A DNA stretch of 64,000 nucleotides from Homalodisca vitripennis (lineage: Eukaryota; Arthropoda; Insecta; Hemiptera; Cicadellidae), in contig NC_060215.1 of NCBI RefSeq assembly GCF_021130785.1, positions 72,678,001-72,742,000 of the forward strand, written 5' to 3'. The translations under genes and the position numbers were made by a program. A model generated the notes under the pieces. The model searched no databases. It had not been told where the DNA came from and saw nothing but the letters and a program-made list of their open reading frames with translations. Below are positions 49,387 through 63,112 of this stretch, piece by piece (position 1 is the first letter of the stretch; each line of letters starts with the position of its first letter).

Positions 49387-50473
49387 CGCATATGACAAAG
49401 TATAAAAATGTAGGATTGGGCATATTTTTAAGTAGGCACTGTTTTGAAACTCCAAACTATAACTCTGTGGTCAGCATTTGGTACATGTGCACTGTGTACA
49501 TACATCTTTTTGGAAGCTACAGCCCAATTAGAGTGATTGTCACCTGTGTATATGTTTATTCTATTCTCATAGGATAAGAAGCTGAGAACTTCTCATTACA
49601 CGTAGTTTTAAAAGAAGCTTTATGCTTGCTTCTGGGACAAGGTGGGTAAGGTTGGAGGTAGGGGCCAACTGAGTCTTCTCTACTGTCTTATTATTGAGTC
49701 AATCACAACTTTTAGCAGACCTACAACAGATAGAAAACCTGAGAAACACAAATATGTTTATATGGCAATGGACGAAAACCATTGTTTGATTGTTGTTAAC
49801 TTGGAAAAAGCCCTTAAAATATGAGACACTGTTGTTTGTAAATGTTACGTGAAAATTTATAAATTAGTTTTATGGGTTCAAACTCTGTTATTTGGTGTGG
49901 AAGAATACTTAAAGATTAACAAGCCTATACTCATATAACACAACCTGTCATTGAAAAATGACCCATGAGTTTACTAATGAGCTATTACCCATAATAATTC
50001 TATATTATGTAGAAGGAGTAACCTGAAGGATCCTGCATCTACTGTACTATGAATACCTGTCTTGGACTATTACTTACATTAAATGAAAAATAAATATATG
50101 TATTACACTCAAACACCAAATTCGATCAATGATCAAAATTTTTACCCATAAAGCGATGAGAGTATATTTTTTTACCTATAACATCTTATGTGTATTTTTA
50201 TTTGGTCACTATCCAGTATAAAGCCTTGAATGAGAATATTGAAATTATAATTGGAATATTATAGTAAAGATTATAAAAACAGTAATGTTTTTATTCATAG
50301 TTAATGAATTAACATTGCTATTAACTGTTAAGTATGTATGCTTAAAAAAGCTTAGAATATTTTCGTGTTGAACCAAATACTGATTGCATTGATTTACTAG
50401 TCTAATATATTTATTAAAAAAATCAATTTCATAAAGTTGTATTTAACAGTAACTTAACAGCATTATTTTCCAG
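49387..50473. other. CAPS intron, nothing recognised
   Basis: The ORFs 49377-49577 and 49642-49824 (+) show no known domain or splice-site support. Confidence 0.5.
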
Positions 50474-50662
50474 ATCTGGAAGGTGGCCGGTACTTTTTTA
50501 ATGCTGTGAAGGAGGGAGACAGCATTCTGTTGGCATGTGATGATGAAAATGAGTGTCATCTGTGGGTAATGGCAATGTATCGTGCAACAGGACAGTCACA
50601 CAAGCCCACACCTCTCGTCAGCACAGCTGGAAAGAACTCCACGATATCAAAGATACAAGGAG
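50474..50662 (+). CDS. Cadps: CAPS (Cadps) exon: second part of the PH domain and linker
   Basis: Preceded by 'cattattttccag' and followed by 'gttagt'. Its first two bases complete the Asp codon begun by the microexon. It reads [40 protein letters not shown] and [20 protein letters not shown], then QG, ending in phase 1. This contains the last PH strands and the C-terminal helix ([12 protein letters not shown]) that closes the PH fold. The S/T/K-rich linker afterwards is variable in the family. Confidence 0.97.
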
Positions 50663-51242
50663 GTTAGTTGATGTTTAAAGCTGTTTTTGCCATGTTAACT
50701 TTTATATCTAATAATACAGAATCGTCAGGTATGAAGAAGATAATTTAATACTTTACTTAAATTATATAATTTAATTTACAGATTTTAATTTTGCGAGTGA
50801 TTGGTGTTAGTATGTAAATAATTCAACAGGTTCTACACAAATTAAGATATCTTAATGCCTTTGTGTTACATCTACTTAAAAAGGTACAGGTTCTATCTGG
50901 AATGTGAAATAGTCTTTGGCTATTAAAAATTAGCTGTTGTAACAAAAAGTTGTTTTAAAACAAATCTTTAAAAAGCTATTTTATTGATTGTTGACTTACT
51001 GTTCAACTTATATTTTTCAATATTTTTAAATTGTTTGAATCAAGAACACTATTTCTTTGGGGGATACATCAATATTGTGGAACATGAGTTCAGATTTATT
51101 TGTAAAGCAGTGATCATTGATCTCTCATACACCTAATATTGACATCAGCGATAAAATATATAAATTTACAATAACATTTTTTTTAGTTTATCTTGCACGT
51201 TTTTGTTGTAAAGTGATTGTGATATGAATCCAAAATTTACAG
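50663..51242. other. CAPS intron, short
   Basis: A 580-bp intron with GT (gttagt) and AG (tttacag) borders. The ORF 51224-51421 begins inside it, upstream of the real exon border. Confidence 0.9.
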
Positions 51243-51379
51243 ATGCTGATCGAGCACGTAAACATGGTATGGAAGAGTTCATATCTGCAGATCCATGTAA
51301 ATTTGAACATGCTTCGTTATTCAAAATGCTTCAAACTCTCACATTAGACTACAGGCTTAATGACCCATACTGCTCTTTG
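51243..51379 (+). CDS. Cadps: CAPS (Cadps) exon after the PH domain, first half
   Basis: Preceded by 'aaaatttacag' and followed by 'gtgagg'. Entering in phase 1, it reads [39 protein letters not shown] and NDPYCSL, leaving in phase 0. This segment connects PH to the Munc13-homology region and is strongly conserved (ADRA-KHGM-EFIS, LNDPY). No enzymatic motif is expected. The upstream Met at 51224 is intronic. Confidence 0.97.
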
Positions 51380-51557
51380 GTGAGGTTATTTGTAATAACC
51401 ATAGAATTATTATTAGTTTAAAATAGCATAAATTTGTACAAGATTTCTAAATCTTTAAATGTTTCTTCAGATTTTGCAGATAATATAATGTTTCTTTTTA
51501 TTTTCGTTGGTATTTAATAAGACTGAGAATGGGATTAATTTTAATTTTGTTTTCCAG
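51380..51557. other. CAPS intron, 178 bp
   Basis: The smallest intron in the window, with GT and tttccag borders and no insertions. Confidence 0.95.
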
Positions 51558-51745
51558 GGTTGGTTCAGTCCAGGTCAAGTGTTTGTCCTGGATGAATACT
51601 GTGCAAGATACGGAGTACGTGGTTGTTACCGCCATCTGTGCTACCTGAACGACCTGCTTGATCGCGCAGAGAAGAACATCATGATAGATCCCACTTTGAT
51701 ACACTACAGTTTTGCCTTTTGTGCCAGCCATGTTCATGGCAACAG
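51558..51745 (+). CDS. Cadps: CAPS (Cadps) exon after the PH domain, second half
   Basis: Preceded by 'ttttgttttccag' and followed by 'gtatgg'. It reads [40 protein letters not shown] and [18 protein letters not shown], ending with AG, the first two bases of an Arg or Ser codon. These are among the most conserved residues of CAPS, just before the region that leads into the Munc13-homology domain. In other species the next residues are RPDG..., and that exon does not appear in the next 12 kb. Confidence 0.97.
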
Positions 51746-53095
51746 GTATGGACTATTGTCACTTAGATCAATTCCAGATTTAAGTTTGTGCTGAGGAGCG
51801 ATGTGTTTTCTGGTATACATTTTTTGCCCAATTTCAGACCAGGAATTTTCATAAATTGAGAATAGTTTTTACTATATACAGTACAACATTTTAATGCTGA
51901 AAGCAAGTTTTCTTCCTGCCACAGCTACACAACAAATTTTTTTCGTTGTGACATAATTCATTACAGTTTAAATATTTTAGATTTTTTAACGATAGAATAT
52001 ATTTCTTATGATTTTATGATGACCAATATTTTCCTGTATGACTGATTATGTGTGTAGATATGTGTGTGTGTTTCGACTGGCCTCACTAACCCAGCATGCC
52101 CAAAAACCATTAAATAGGGTCCTTTTTTGTTTGGAACTTACAAATAAAAAATTGTAAAATCCATATTAAAGTGCTTACATTCTGGAAAGAGAGTTCTACA
52201 AGCATTTTAGCAAATTGAAATTTAAAATACCAATATTAAAACACATTGAAGCCACTCATAACAAATTCTACAATTTTAGTTGTAGCTTTGTCATTTAAAT
52301 TAAATTATGATATTTAATGTGATTTAGTAATATTATTAAATGTGTTTTAAATCATTTAATGTAAAAATATTTCCCACAATTAAGATCTAGGATCATCAAC
52401 AATTAATATAGTTATAGTTCTCAGTTTTCAATATTTAAATATGATGTGACTGAAATTTTGTGTATGGTTTCCTAAAACAGTAAGTGTAATTTCACACATT
52501 TAAAAATAAATAACCAATAAATTAAATCATATTTTAACAGGATAATTCATATAAATAATACAGTTATAAAAAAAGGCAAAGATAACTATAGGATATTTAC
52601 AAATATTACATAATCTGCTAGCCATCATTAATACTCAAAAAACCTAGGCTATTAAGGGTGTCTAAATTCATTATGTTTAATAAAACAAATATTATATTAT
52701 TAGCTTATCAAACTTACGAATCTTTTGTTTTTTTATAATTGCCGGATAGCTAGCTCAATGTTAACAATCTGTCACTCTTTCCAGTAATTGGCATTTTAAA
52801 TTTATTTATATTCTGTACTCCATCTTCACTACATCAATTCCTTTATATCCACAACCACAAAAGCTTATTTGGACAATGATCTGCATTGACCATTAAAAAC
52901 TTACCAATAAGCATAAATTGTAGTCATGTTAAAGGTATCTAAATTAAATGTAATTAAGTTACAATGGTAAGAAAACATAATTATTTCAATTTTTTGAAGT
53001 CAGTTTATAGTTAAAGAGCTAAGTAATTAATTTATTTTACAAAAAACTCTCTTACTATATATATATATATTTATCTTGTTGTTGTGAAAGTAATA
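51746..53095. other. CAPS intron, nothing recognised
   Basis: AT-rich sequence. No element ends or exon candidates found. Confidence 0.5.
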
Positions 53096-56000
53096 CAGTC
53101 AACTCAGGTAATCTGGTTTTGGCTGCTCTGAAGTAAAAGTCACGATTCATTCCAAGTTGTATTCTGAGATTTCAGAAACACAAACCCAATACCAGTGATC
53201 AGTTTGCCCCACCACACCAGTACCACAGTAGTAGCTTCTCAATAACTGTAGCTTAAATGAAAAATAATAAGTAAAAAAATAAAACAATTTAGTCCTTGGT
53301 TTTCAATTGCAAAAGTTGTAAATCTACATCTTGTCCAATATTAAAAGTTCAAAAGTGTTATCCAGTTTTCAGTACATCACAAGTAATCAGTAAGATAGAT
53401 TATGAAGACAATATATATAGTAAATTTGTTGGTTGCACAAAATTTATTCATGAGTGGAATTACATCTTTACAATACCAGACCAGGGTTGTAAGTTAATGT
53501 TGTCTTTGGCCAGATTTTTTTTAATGTACTGCAATATCAAACTCAGAACTAAAATATATGTGCTATAAGCTGGCCTGTATTTTTTTTAACAATGATAAAT
53601 TTTTTAAGGTTTTATTAATTTTTAAAGAAATTAAAATAAATATGCTGTAGCACATATATATGTGTGAGTTCTCCATTTTATAAATACATATTTGTTAAAC
53701 AATACAAGGAAATATCTAAAGAAATATTTTTTGCAGCAATTTATTTCACACTTCAAAAATCTTTATTTGTACAATATATTACAAGAAATTTATAATGTCA
53801 AGTGCAGTAAGCATGTGTAACAAATTTTTACTCATATAACATAAAAATTGTAGTATACTTTGGTCGGCTGCACATTACATTAACAACCATACTTTATTTA
53901 CACAAACATTTGATTAAACTATTATTATTTGCCTGAACCAAAGCTTACACCACTTGTTACCACAATCAACAATCAAAATAACACTCTAATTAAATTAAAT
54001 CTTGTTACTACTATTATCATAAGGTGTTATATAATTTATACAATATAAAACTAAACAAATGCCAACAACAGACTCCCAGCTCATACCAGATGCAAGTTTC
54101 ATCTATTACAACCATAATAATAAGCCTACATATTTACCCATATATTCACAAGCTAATAAATAAGTACATGTAACAGTATTAATACAAATAACAATATACA
54201 TCTATACATTATAATAACAAGAAATTATAGCAACAATAAATAAACAAGTCAAACAAAATAACAGTTCATATGAATAAGAATGAATAATCAGATAATATGA
54301 TTAAAATCTCTGATTATAATAACAGTTAAATATATAATAAATAACAAACTATAATAAAAAGTTATAATAAATTTGAGTGATTATAAGTTAACAGAAAATA
54401 CACCAATATAGTGAAATATAAAAAAATTCAAAAATTATTCATTGAAAGAAGTGTTTAAACACTTGGTCAGATTCAATTAAGTAATATTGTTATGAACATA
54501 TTCTTTAACTTTTATTTTGAATTTTGGCTTACCTGGACAAAACGATCATTACCGCATTACTTCAAAAATTTATTTTAAATTTTAATATCATTATAACAAA
54601 ATTGGTGCCTGGAGATTTCTTTCCTAAAATTAGGAAGCATTAGTGATATTTGACTTAATGATCTAAAATTTAGTATATTTCGCTTAACATTGTAATTAAA
54701 GATATGTCCTTGAATATAAATTAAAATACGTGACACATACAATTGTTTAATGTTCAGTGTACATTGTTCTATAAAAAAAGTGTGACCAGTTCAAATTTCT
54801 TTAGATTGTTAATGTTTCTAACTGTGAATATCTGATTAGTTATAATTGGTTCTAGGATACTCTTATATGCCTCCATAGTGTAAAATTCGAAACCGTATTG
54901 TGCCTTCAACTCAGAAAGTATATAACTGCTTCAAATGTTCATTTTTTATATAAGCTCTTAAAAAAATACAAAATTTAATTTATTTTTCATAATTTTACTG
55001 CTAAATAATTTATATAGTGATCCCATTTTATGTTCCTGTCAATAATTAATCCCAAATACTTTACCTAATCTACAATTTCTATTTCATTGCAAGAACATTT
55101 ATATAGACATTGATGTGCATGGCAACAAATTTTGCAACTGATTTTGGAGGTCTTTATATTCTCTATTCCAATAAAAAAATAAAACACATTTTGATTTAGC
55201 TGTATTTATGAGAAGTTTATTATGTATTAACCATTCTGAAATTGTCTAAATTCTGTGTAACTCTGTAATTGTCCAAAAGCTTATCCATGCTATCTGAAGA
55301 ACATAGTATGGATGTGTCATCTGCATATGCATAGATTTGGGAATGTAATGGCACATTTAACAAATCATTCATGTAGATAATGAACATGAGAGGCCCAAGA
55401 ACTCCTCATTGAGCAACTCCGTAACTTAGGTGTAAAACATCACTGACAGCTCTGTTTATCTTGACTACCTGTCCTCTATCTGTACAAAAAGAGCTTAATA
55501 ACTGTGGCGCCCTATCTCCTACACCATATTTCTTACTTTTTTTCTAAAAAAATCAATATCTACCATATCAAAACATTTTTAAAGTCCAGAATAATTGCTA
55601 ATGTATATTTATTCTTATCTATGGTTTCTACTATGTTTTCTATGTGTTTATCTATAGTCTGCTCTCTTATTTGGGACAATTCCAAACTGATGATAATTTA
55701 TTATTGATCTGGAAAGAAAATAATCCAATAATTGTTCTTTTAGAAGTGTTTCAAGTATCTTAGCTGTGCAATTAATCAAAGATATCTATCTATGTGAGGA
55801 AATTTCTTCATTCCTAAAAATAGGGCAACACAAGCAGTTTTAAAATAATCTGGCAATATTCCTGTTGACAAAGACAAATTAAATAGATAAAACAAAATTG
55901 GTACAAAGATATCTAAATTATTCTTCATTGTGACTATATTTATTCCATCTATACCACTGCTGTTCTTATTTTTCATTTTAATAATTACCCTAATGATATC

Positions 56001-57865
56001 TATATGGGTCACATGGAAATACCAAAAAATTTAACTAAATTGTTTTATTTGTCACTTAGGGAATAAATCTAATCCAAAGGATTGTTCCCTTAACCAAGCA
56101 GATACTTTAATGGTCATTAAAATAATCTGCAACTAGTTTATCACTTCCATTTATCTCAATTAATATATCACGAGATTTTATTTTTTGTATAACAGTTTTA
56201 CCCGTTTTTTTATTCAATATAGGTTTTACAACTTTCCAGTACTTTCTCGTATTTCCTGCGTCTCTCTCAATTACAAATTAATAATACCCGATTGTTTTCC
56301 TACTTATACTGCTACAAACCAACCTTGAAGTTTCAATGAATAGATCTCTTAATATAATATTTGTTTTATTTTTAAAATACTCTTCATGCAATAATTTTTT
56401 CCTATTTACTAACTTGACTAGATCATCAGTAATGCTAGGACTTCCTTTTCTATTTTTACTAGTTATTTGCTTCAAATGATATGCATTTTCATAACAATTA
56501 TTGTATAATTTAGAAAAATTCGAGACACATTTATTCACCTCCTTACATTGATACAAAGGGGTCCAATTAGCATTTAATAACTGTGTGCGCAACATTTGAT
56601 AACCAACTTTATAGAAATGTACGTTATATTTACTTATTATTTTATTTACATTCCCACTGATACATCCAAGGCATAATGGTCTGTCATTGAAAGATGAATT
56701 TAATTTTCCAATGATGGTGTATCTTGTAAGTAAAAACATAGCGAGTGTGTGCCATATTCACATGTGAGTAAATAAAAATTGGGTTGCGTAATATCTAACC
56801 TTGCATATGAGCATATCAGATATGTGGTAAAAAAATAAATGTATAAAACTCTAATTATTTTAAATAAAAATGTTATACAAACAAATTGGAATTAGAAAAA
56901 TATGGAATTGTATTTATTTTTGAATAATCACAACAATATAAAAAGTATAAATAGTTTATGATTCAAATTAATATCTCTCAGGAATGTGTTTTAACTGTAA
57001 TACTTATTGTTTTATTACATAGGTATAGATGTATCACTTTTGGACTATAGATGAGACATCTATCTGAGATAATTATTGAGCATACAGTGCTATCATACTT
57101 TGTATAGCAAAGAGCACTGACAAGTTTATATAGCACACAGTTAGAAATAAAACTGCTAGCTTGGTTCAAATGGTTTGTGTGTTGATTGATTAGGTTCTGT
57201 TCTGTTCTAGTTCTGTTCAACTGCTGTGATAGGTGGGATAAAGTAAGGAAAATATTTCAACTTCAAGTTGTAACTTTAACAAAGTTATCAATCCGGTTAC
57301 ATTTGTTTACCAGAGTTACATTATTTACCATCACAAATTTGGAAAATGTTCAATTCGCTTTCAAATCAATTTAATTATTTAAAAATCTAAAGTAAATCCT
57401 TGACAAAATAAAAATATACTTGACCTTCTTTATAATTTGTCAATTTTTATTTTTAATACTTTATAGTGAGCAAAATGGAATTATTCTGCAACTTTCCAGT
57501 TCAATAGAATTGCTTTTTTATCAGACGTAAGATAACAAGAACAAACAATATTCATTTTTTCAAAATTAGGAGTTTTGATGTAATTAAAACATTTGTTCTG
57601 AAGCTACTATAATCATAATGTTCAGAATACTAACTCATAAAATCTATACTTATAGTTAATAAATCCGTGTTTTAGTCTTTATGTGCCTTTATTACTGACT
57701 GATGCAGATTTACATTTCTATACACTTATAACTATATTAGTTAGTTTTGATAAGTTGTTTCCCATTTTTATAAACAGCCTAACTATTGGCTGCATGTAGA
57801 GTGTATGGTCTTATTTACCCTTTTAGGCCAGCCACTTGTTATTCTAGATTATCAAGAGTTGACTG
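53096..57865. mobile_element. Possible Tigger/pogo-like element interrupted by a LINE
   Basis: At 53096 the left end reads CAGTCAACTCAGGTAATCTG after a TA, and at 57865 the right end, read inward on the minus strand, is CAGTCAACTCTTGATAATCT before a TA. The first ten bases match exactly, and both resemble Tigger-type termini. Removing the LINE at 53750-56739 leaves about 1.8 kb, a plausible size. No transposase was recognised in the remainder, so the two ends could also come from unrelated copies. Confidence 0.4.
53750..56739 (-). mobile_element. LINE, nearly 3 kb, with long 3' UTR, decayed
   Basis: The minus strand opens at 56739 with the endonuclease-RT linker (IIGKLNSSFNDRPLCLGCIS; ASKN-type KQITSKNRKGSPSITDDLVK; EYFKNKTNIILRDLFIETS). 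It continues at 56012 with the RT start (KNKNSSGIDGINIVTMKNNL, FYLFNLSLSTGILPDYFKTA). Then follow QFGIVPNK, a frameshifted palm, YAYADDTSILC near 55330, and the thumb (AKYLGIL-like and YGFEFYTMEAYKSILEPIIT near 54880). The 3' UTR runs to about 53750, ending opposite AAATCTTTATTTG. The endonuclease is missing, so it is 5'-truncated. Many stops. Confidence 0.82.
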
Positions 57866-58796
<931 letters not shown>

Positions 58797-59670
58797 AGAG
58801 GTTTGACCAATTGATATAAAAATTTGGGGATCTTTGTAGGTTTAAGAGATCTACTTCTTTGCATATCAAAAAATGTTGGTGGTGGGGTGCATCCTAACTC
58901 AAAAGTTTCAAATGGCAACCCCTCAAATGTATCTCATCGTTAGAAAGGGAATAAAAAATAAACATTTTGTTGCAAAAAGTTGTTATCTATCACTGTTCCA
59001 AGATGGCGGCCATTAATTAGAACAAAATCGTGTTTTCAGCTATTTACAATTTGTATTTGTATTATCTTCTGACTATTATCAATTTTCCATACAATGACAT
59101 GAATCATTTTGAGATAGCCATGGCTGCACTATGTGGAGAAGTTGTGAAATCTGATCACAATTTTATAATGATGTTATAGTCATTATGGTGCAAACGAACA
59201 ATACTTCGACATTACGTACATAGTATTTTGTGAAAGTAAAATCATTCAAATATTTCACGAGATAAATGTGTGGGAAATTGAGTTTGAATAAGGTAATTTA
59301 TATCACTATCCGAAAAGTCAGTTCCAACAAAGGTGATACTATAAATGCACAAATCAATAAAGTCCATTGATGCCCTTGCAGAGATTTTTTTGCATTTTAA
59401 GGAAAAACATAAATAATAAAAAATTCCTGAATGTAGCATGGACATTAAAAAAATAAACGGAATTCACTTTAAGGAACTAAGAAAATACGTTCTTGTAAAA
59501 AAAATTGACGCTGCCTCCTTGAAAATGTGTAGGTATTCTTGAAAACTGTTTTGAAATTCATACTTCTTGACCTGAAAAACCCCAGATACCGTTTTTGAAA
59601 TGCAAAAATTAGGCCTCTTTAACCTACAAAGATTCCCAAATTTTTTATTTCAATTGGTCAAACCATCTAG
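58797..59670. mobile_element. Unclassified DNA element with ~52-bp inverted repeats
   Basis: The left arm starts 'gaggtttgaccaattgata' and includes 'aaatttggggatctttgtag'. The right arm ends with the reverse complement (…'attggtcaaaccatct'). Arms match over about 52 bp with few differences. The interior of about 770 bp includes 'ccaagatggcggccattaat' and a 67-codon minus ORF (59242-59445) of unknown kind. The true right terminus may extend to about 59712, where TATA sequence begins, and the left terminus is obscured by the AT microsatellite. Confidence 0.65.
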
Positions 59671-59841
59671 AAATGACAGACGTGGTCACTCACTTTTGGA
59701 TGACCCTTTATATATATACACACATTTATTTATTTATACATATATATAAAATATGGAAAAATAAATGCACATAGGCTTCTTATAATAAAGAAAGGAATAG
59801 ATTTCTTCAATCCTTTAATATTTCAGCTTTAAATTGTAATT

Positions 59842-59925
59842 TAAAAAAAGGATATAATATATGTACAGTATATACAAACATAATTCTTTGTTTATACTGT
59901 AAATATATTATATCCTTTTTTATGT
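59842..59925. repeat. Imperfect 30-bp inverted repeat, hairpin or tiny MITE
   Basis: 'aaaaaaaggatataatatat' at about 59840 is mirrored by 'atatattatatcctttttt' ending near 59924, with a loop around 'caaacataattctttg'. It could fold as a stem of about 30 bp in RNA. Confidence 0.75.
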
Positions 59926-62900
59926 TCATATATATAAAATCACAAACATTGTAATTATCTTCAAATTACATCTAAAGTAAACATATTACTGCTATGTTTA
60001 CCAGAGTTGTGAATTATATTGTAAGTAAGGAAAAAATAAGCAAACTCACAATCTTGTCTTTTAGTGTTAGTATGAACACATATTTTTACTGCTAACTTTT
60101 CAGAATGTTATGTGAATTTTATTTAATATTTGAAACACCTGTCAGATGTTTGGGTTTTAAATCTCGTAAATATATAATTGTACTATGTAATATGGATTAA
60201 ACTTATATTATTTTTTTATGTTTTTATATCAACTAATACATTAAACACAATGAATACTGTACTTCGAAAAGTCTTATTGAAGTGACATAAAAACAAAACA
60301 TAACAACTTTTGAAAAATTAAGTACAATACTTCATTTAGCTGATGGAAATGCTTCTAATGTACACATGTTTTCCGATAATGGTAATTTAACTGTAACTGG
60401 ACCTTTTAATGTTGTGAATCTAATACTGAACATGATTTACTTAGCACGGAGGTCCTAGAAGATAATACCCCTGTACCCAGGTTTGTAATTTCACTATTGC
60501 ACTCTCTTCTTCTTTTACCCAAGTCTCAGACACAAGTATTTTGATACTTGGCCTTCATCATGTAGGCTAATATTCTCACTCTGAGTTGAATATATGTTTT
60601 AAGACCATCTATGAATATTTTACTTTAAGGGATCGTTGAGTAATCCCTGTAACATTCTTCTTTGACTCTATTTTACTATCGGTAGGCTCGTGTTGATGGT
60701 CACTATCAAGTGAACACGTTTCGGTTTGAATAGAAGACTGTTTTGCTGGTGACACCAAGTATCAAATTACTGTATACTTGTGCATACAATTCCTGCATGT
60801 TACATGTTTGTGTCCCTTTGTGCTTTTGTCTGTGCATGTAATAGCTGTTCAGCCATATTTATAAACTACATATAACCAATAACATGTGTACATTGTACCT
60901 TAAACTTACGGCTTGATAAGTTTTTACTAGCTATCACACCCAAATATTTATTCTTCAAACATGATATTAGTAGTTTTACAATAAAATACTCAAGAGTATT
61001 AAGACTACTCTGTGGCTTGTTTATTACTATTAATTTAAGCTAAAAATTATTATAACTTTACAACCTAAAAACACTATAACAAAAATGGCAATATTTAACA
61101 ATAACCTAGTTCATTGTATTGTATCCTTACATTGTAAAGCATTATTTCTTACTTTCACAAATATGATGGTGAAGCATTATGAACAGTGAGGTTACAACAC
61201 CAATCCAAACTTTAAAATGTTATTTGTCTAGGTAAAGGTTATTCATATCCTAATTAATTAAATTCTAAAATGTAAACATACCACTGGTAGCATTCATTTT
61301 AACTCAGAAAGAAAATCATTTATCAAACATTTTTACAGGAGAGGGGAGGTACAATGAGAATACTTATCCTTTCTAAACCTGTATCTTTAAGTGTAACCTT
61401 ACATTTTATTATATGTCAACGTATTCTTTAATTCTGTCTTAGCAAATATATTTTGGTTCATGTATATTAATGTGAGAATCTATTTGAAGATACCACATAG
61501 GGTTTTTAATTTTTCTTCATTAGGGAATCATTATAAATAAATTATTTACAATGTTATTAAAAAGTCTTGAAAATCATAAATGCGGGTAAAAAGTAAATTT
61601 GGATAATATTTTTGCTATAAAAAATAATTACTACTTATCTCCATATTTCTTTGACACTGTAAATTATTACTTAAGTAAGATTTTATATAAGTATTAAACA
61701 CGTTCTCATCTTTTATTTTTAAACCATCATGATTTTGTTTTTCTTTAAAATTCAGTTTAGATGGCAATCGATTGGTTCTCAAAGACTTTAGTTATTAAAG
61801 ACTGTGCATTTTATTTTAATAATTCATATTGTGACCATTCATTCACAGAAAAGTCGTAAAATCTTTTAAAGTTTATTGAAACACTAGAGTTACTGAAGTT
61901 TTTCAAGAAGCTAATGAGAAAAGTAATCAAATTTTATTTAAATATAGAAAATAATTGGAAAAAACTAGTTTAATCTGTTGTACTATAATGCAAAACCTTT
62001 TTTGAATGTGTCATTTACACAGAGCATGTACACATTTGCATTTAGACATTCTTATCCTATTACAAATTGAAAGGTTCAAAACCAATACAGCATTTGTAAC
62101 TTTTTGAACTAACATTAGCATGTATAAAGCAAATGGTACCATCTGATCAGCATTGCACCAGCCACTTTACACATGAAAGTAAATAAAGAAACTTATTGAT
62201 CTGTTAGCTACGAAAATGTGTAATGTCATTACAGTTTAGCAGTCATTCAAATCTACACCTTAAATATGCTCTCAGATTTAAAATACAATGAAATTGTATG
62301 CTGCTGCTGACGCAAAAATTAGAAATGGATAATTTCTAACGTGTATTAAAAATTTAAATAGCCGACATTTAGAAATAAATTAACATAAAAAGCTACATCT
62401 TTATATTTTTGAGTGGGTTGTCCTCTCTTCACACCTATATAATCATGTAAAATTTCATTTGAGATGCTCTAGTAGTTTTTTTTTTCAGTAACATACTGGT
62501 TAATTAATACTCTTAAATAAATCCTATTGTTTATAAAATTAATTAGATGTCAATCATAGAGTTACATAAAAGTAGAATCTTTTTTGAAGATAAAACATTA
62601 ATGACTGAACAAATTTTGTAGCTGTATAATAGAATATATTACAATTTGGGGTTGTTAGTGTACGTGCTTAGTTACTGACACAGTTTTACATTTGATATGT
62701 AAGATATATGATGAAAGTAATATAAAATATGGAATCATCTGTGTTGCCCCTTTCCAAGAAGTGCACAAAAATAAAGTTCTTAGTATAAATATACATTTTT
62801 CTATCGCTATCTATCGATTTATGAAACAGTGGTGTCAAGTATTTTACAGAACATAAAACTATAAAAACACTAATTTTGTTCAGAGGTAGTAAAATTATAA

Positions 62901-63052
62901 AGCAATAATAAAATTCTAGTAATATTGTTCTTACCCGCTTAAATGCTTAAAATGTATAAATATGACTTAATAAACAATGTTGTATGCATTGTTTTCACCA
63001 CATTTTTAATTTGTATTTTCTTATTGTCAGAAGTTAAATTGTTTAGCTCTAG
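59926..63052. other. CAPS intron, nothing recognised
   Basis: Plain AT-rich sequence. The patch 60300-60830 is slightly less AT-rich but without identifiable motifs. Confidence 0.5.
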
Positions 63053-63112
63053 CTTGGCATGGGGGTTTTCTAAAGGAATTACAGTGGAATCAATGGAGGA
63101 AGCATTCACAAG
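63053..63112 (+). CDS. Cadps: Candidate CAPS cassette exon (20 codons)
   Basis: The frame reads LAWGFSKGITVESMEEAFTR between acceptor-like 'gctctag' (63046-63052) and the good donor 'gtgagg'. Its entry phase fits exon 51558-51745 exactly (AG + C, Ser), and it leaves with AG, the same phase, so it could be included or skipped without a frameshift, ahead of the RPDG... exon expected downstream. An alternative acceptor at 63046 would add two residues. The best pyrimidine-rich acceptor, at 63030, would give an immediate stop. I do not recall this segment from the standard CAPS protein, so it may be an isoform-specific insert or a false positive. Confidence 0.45.

Noticed and set aside
51224..51421. 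ORF start Met at 51224 as an alternative CAPS start
   Set aside because: It lies in intron upstream of a good acceptor, and the frame joins the previous exon perfectly.
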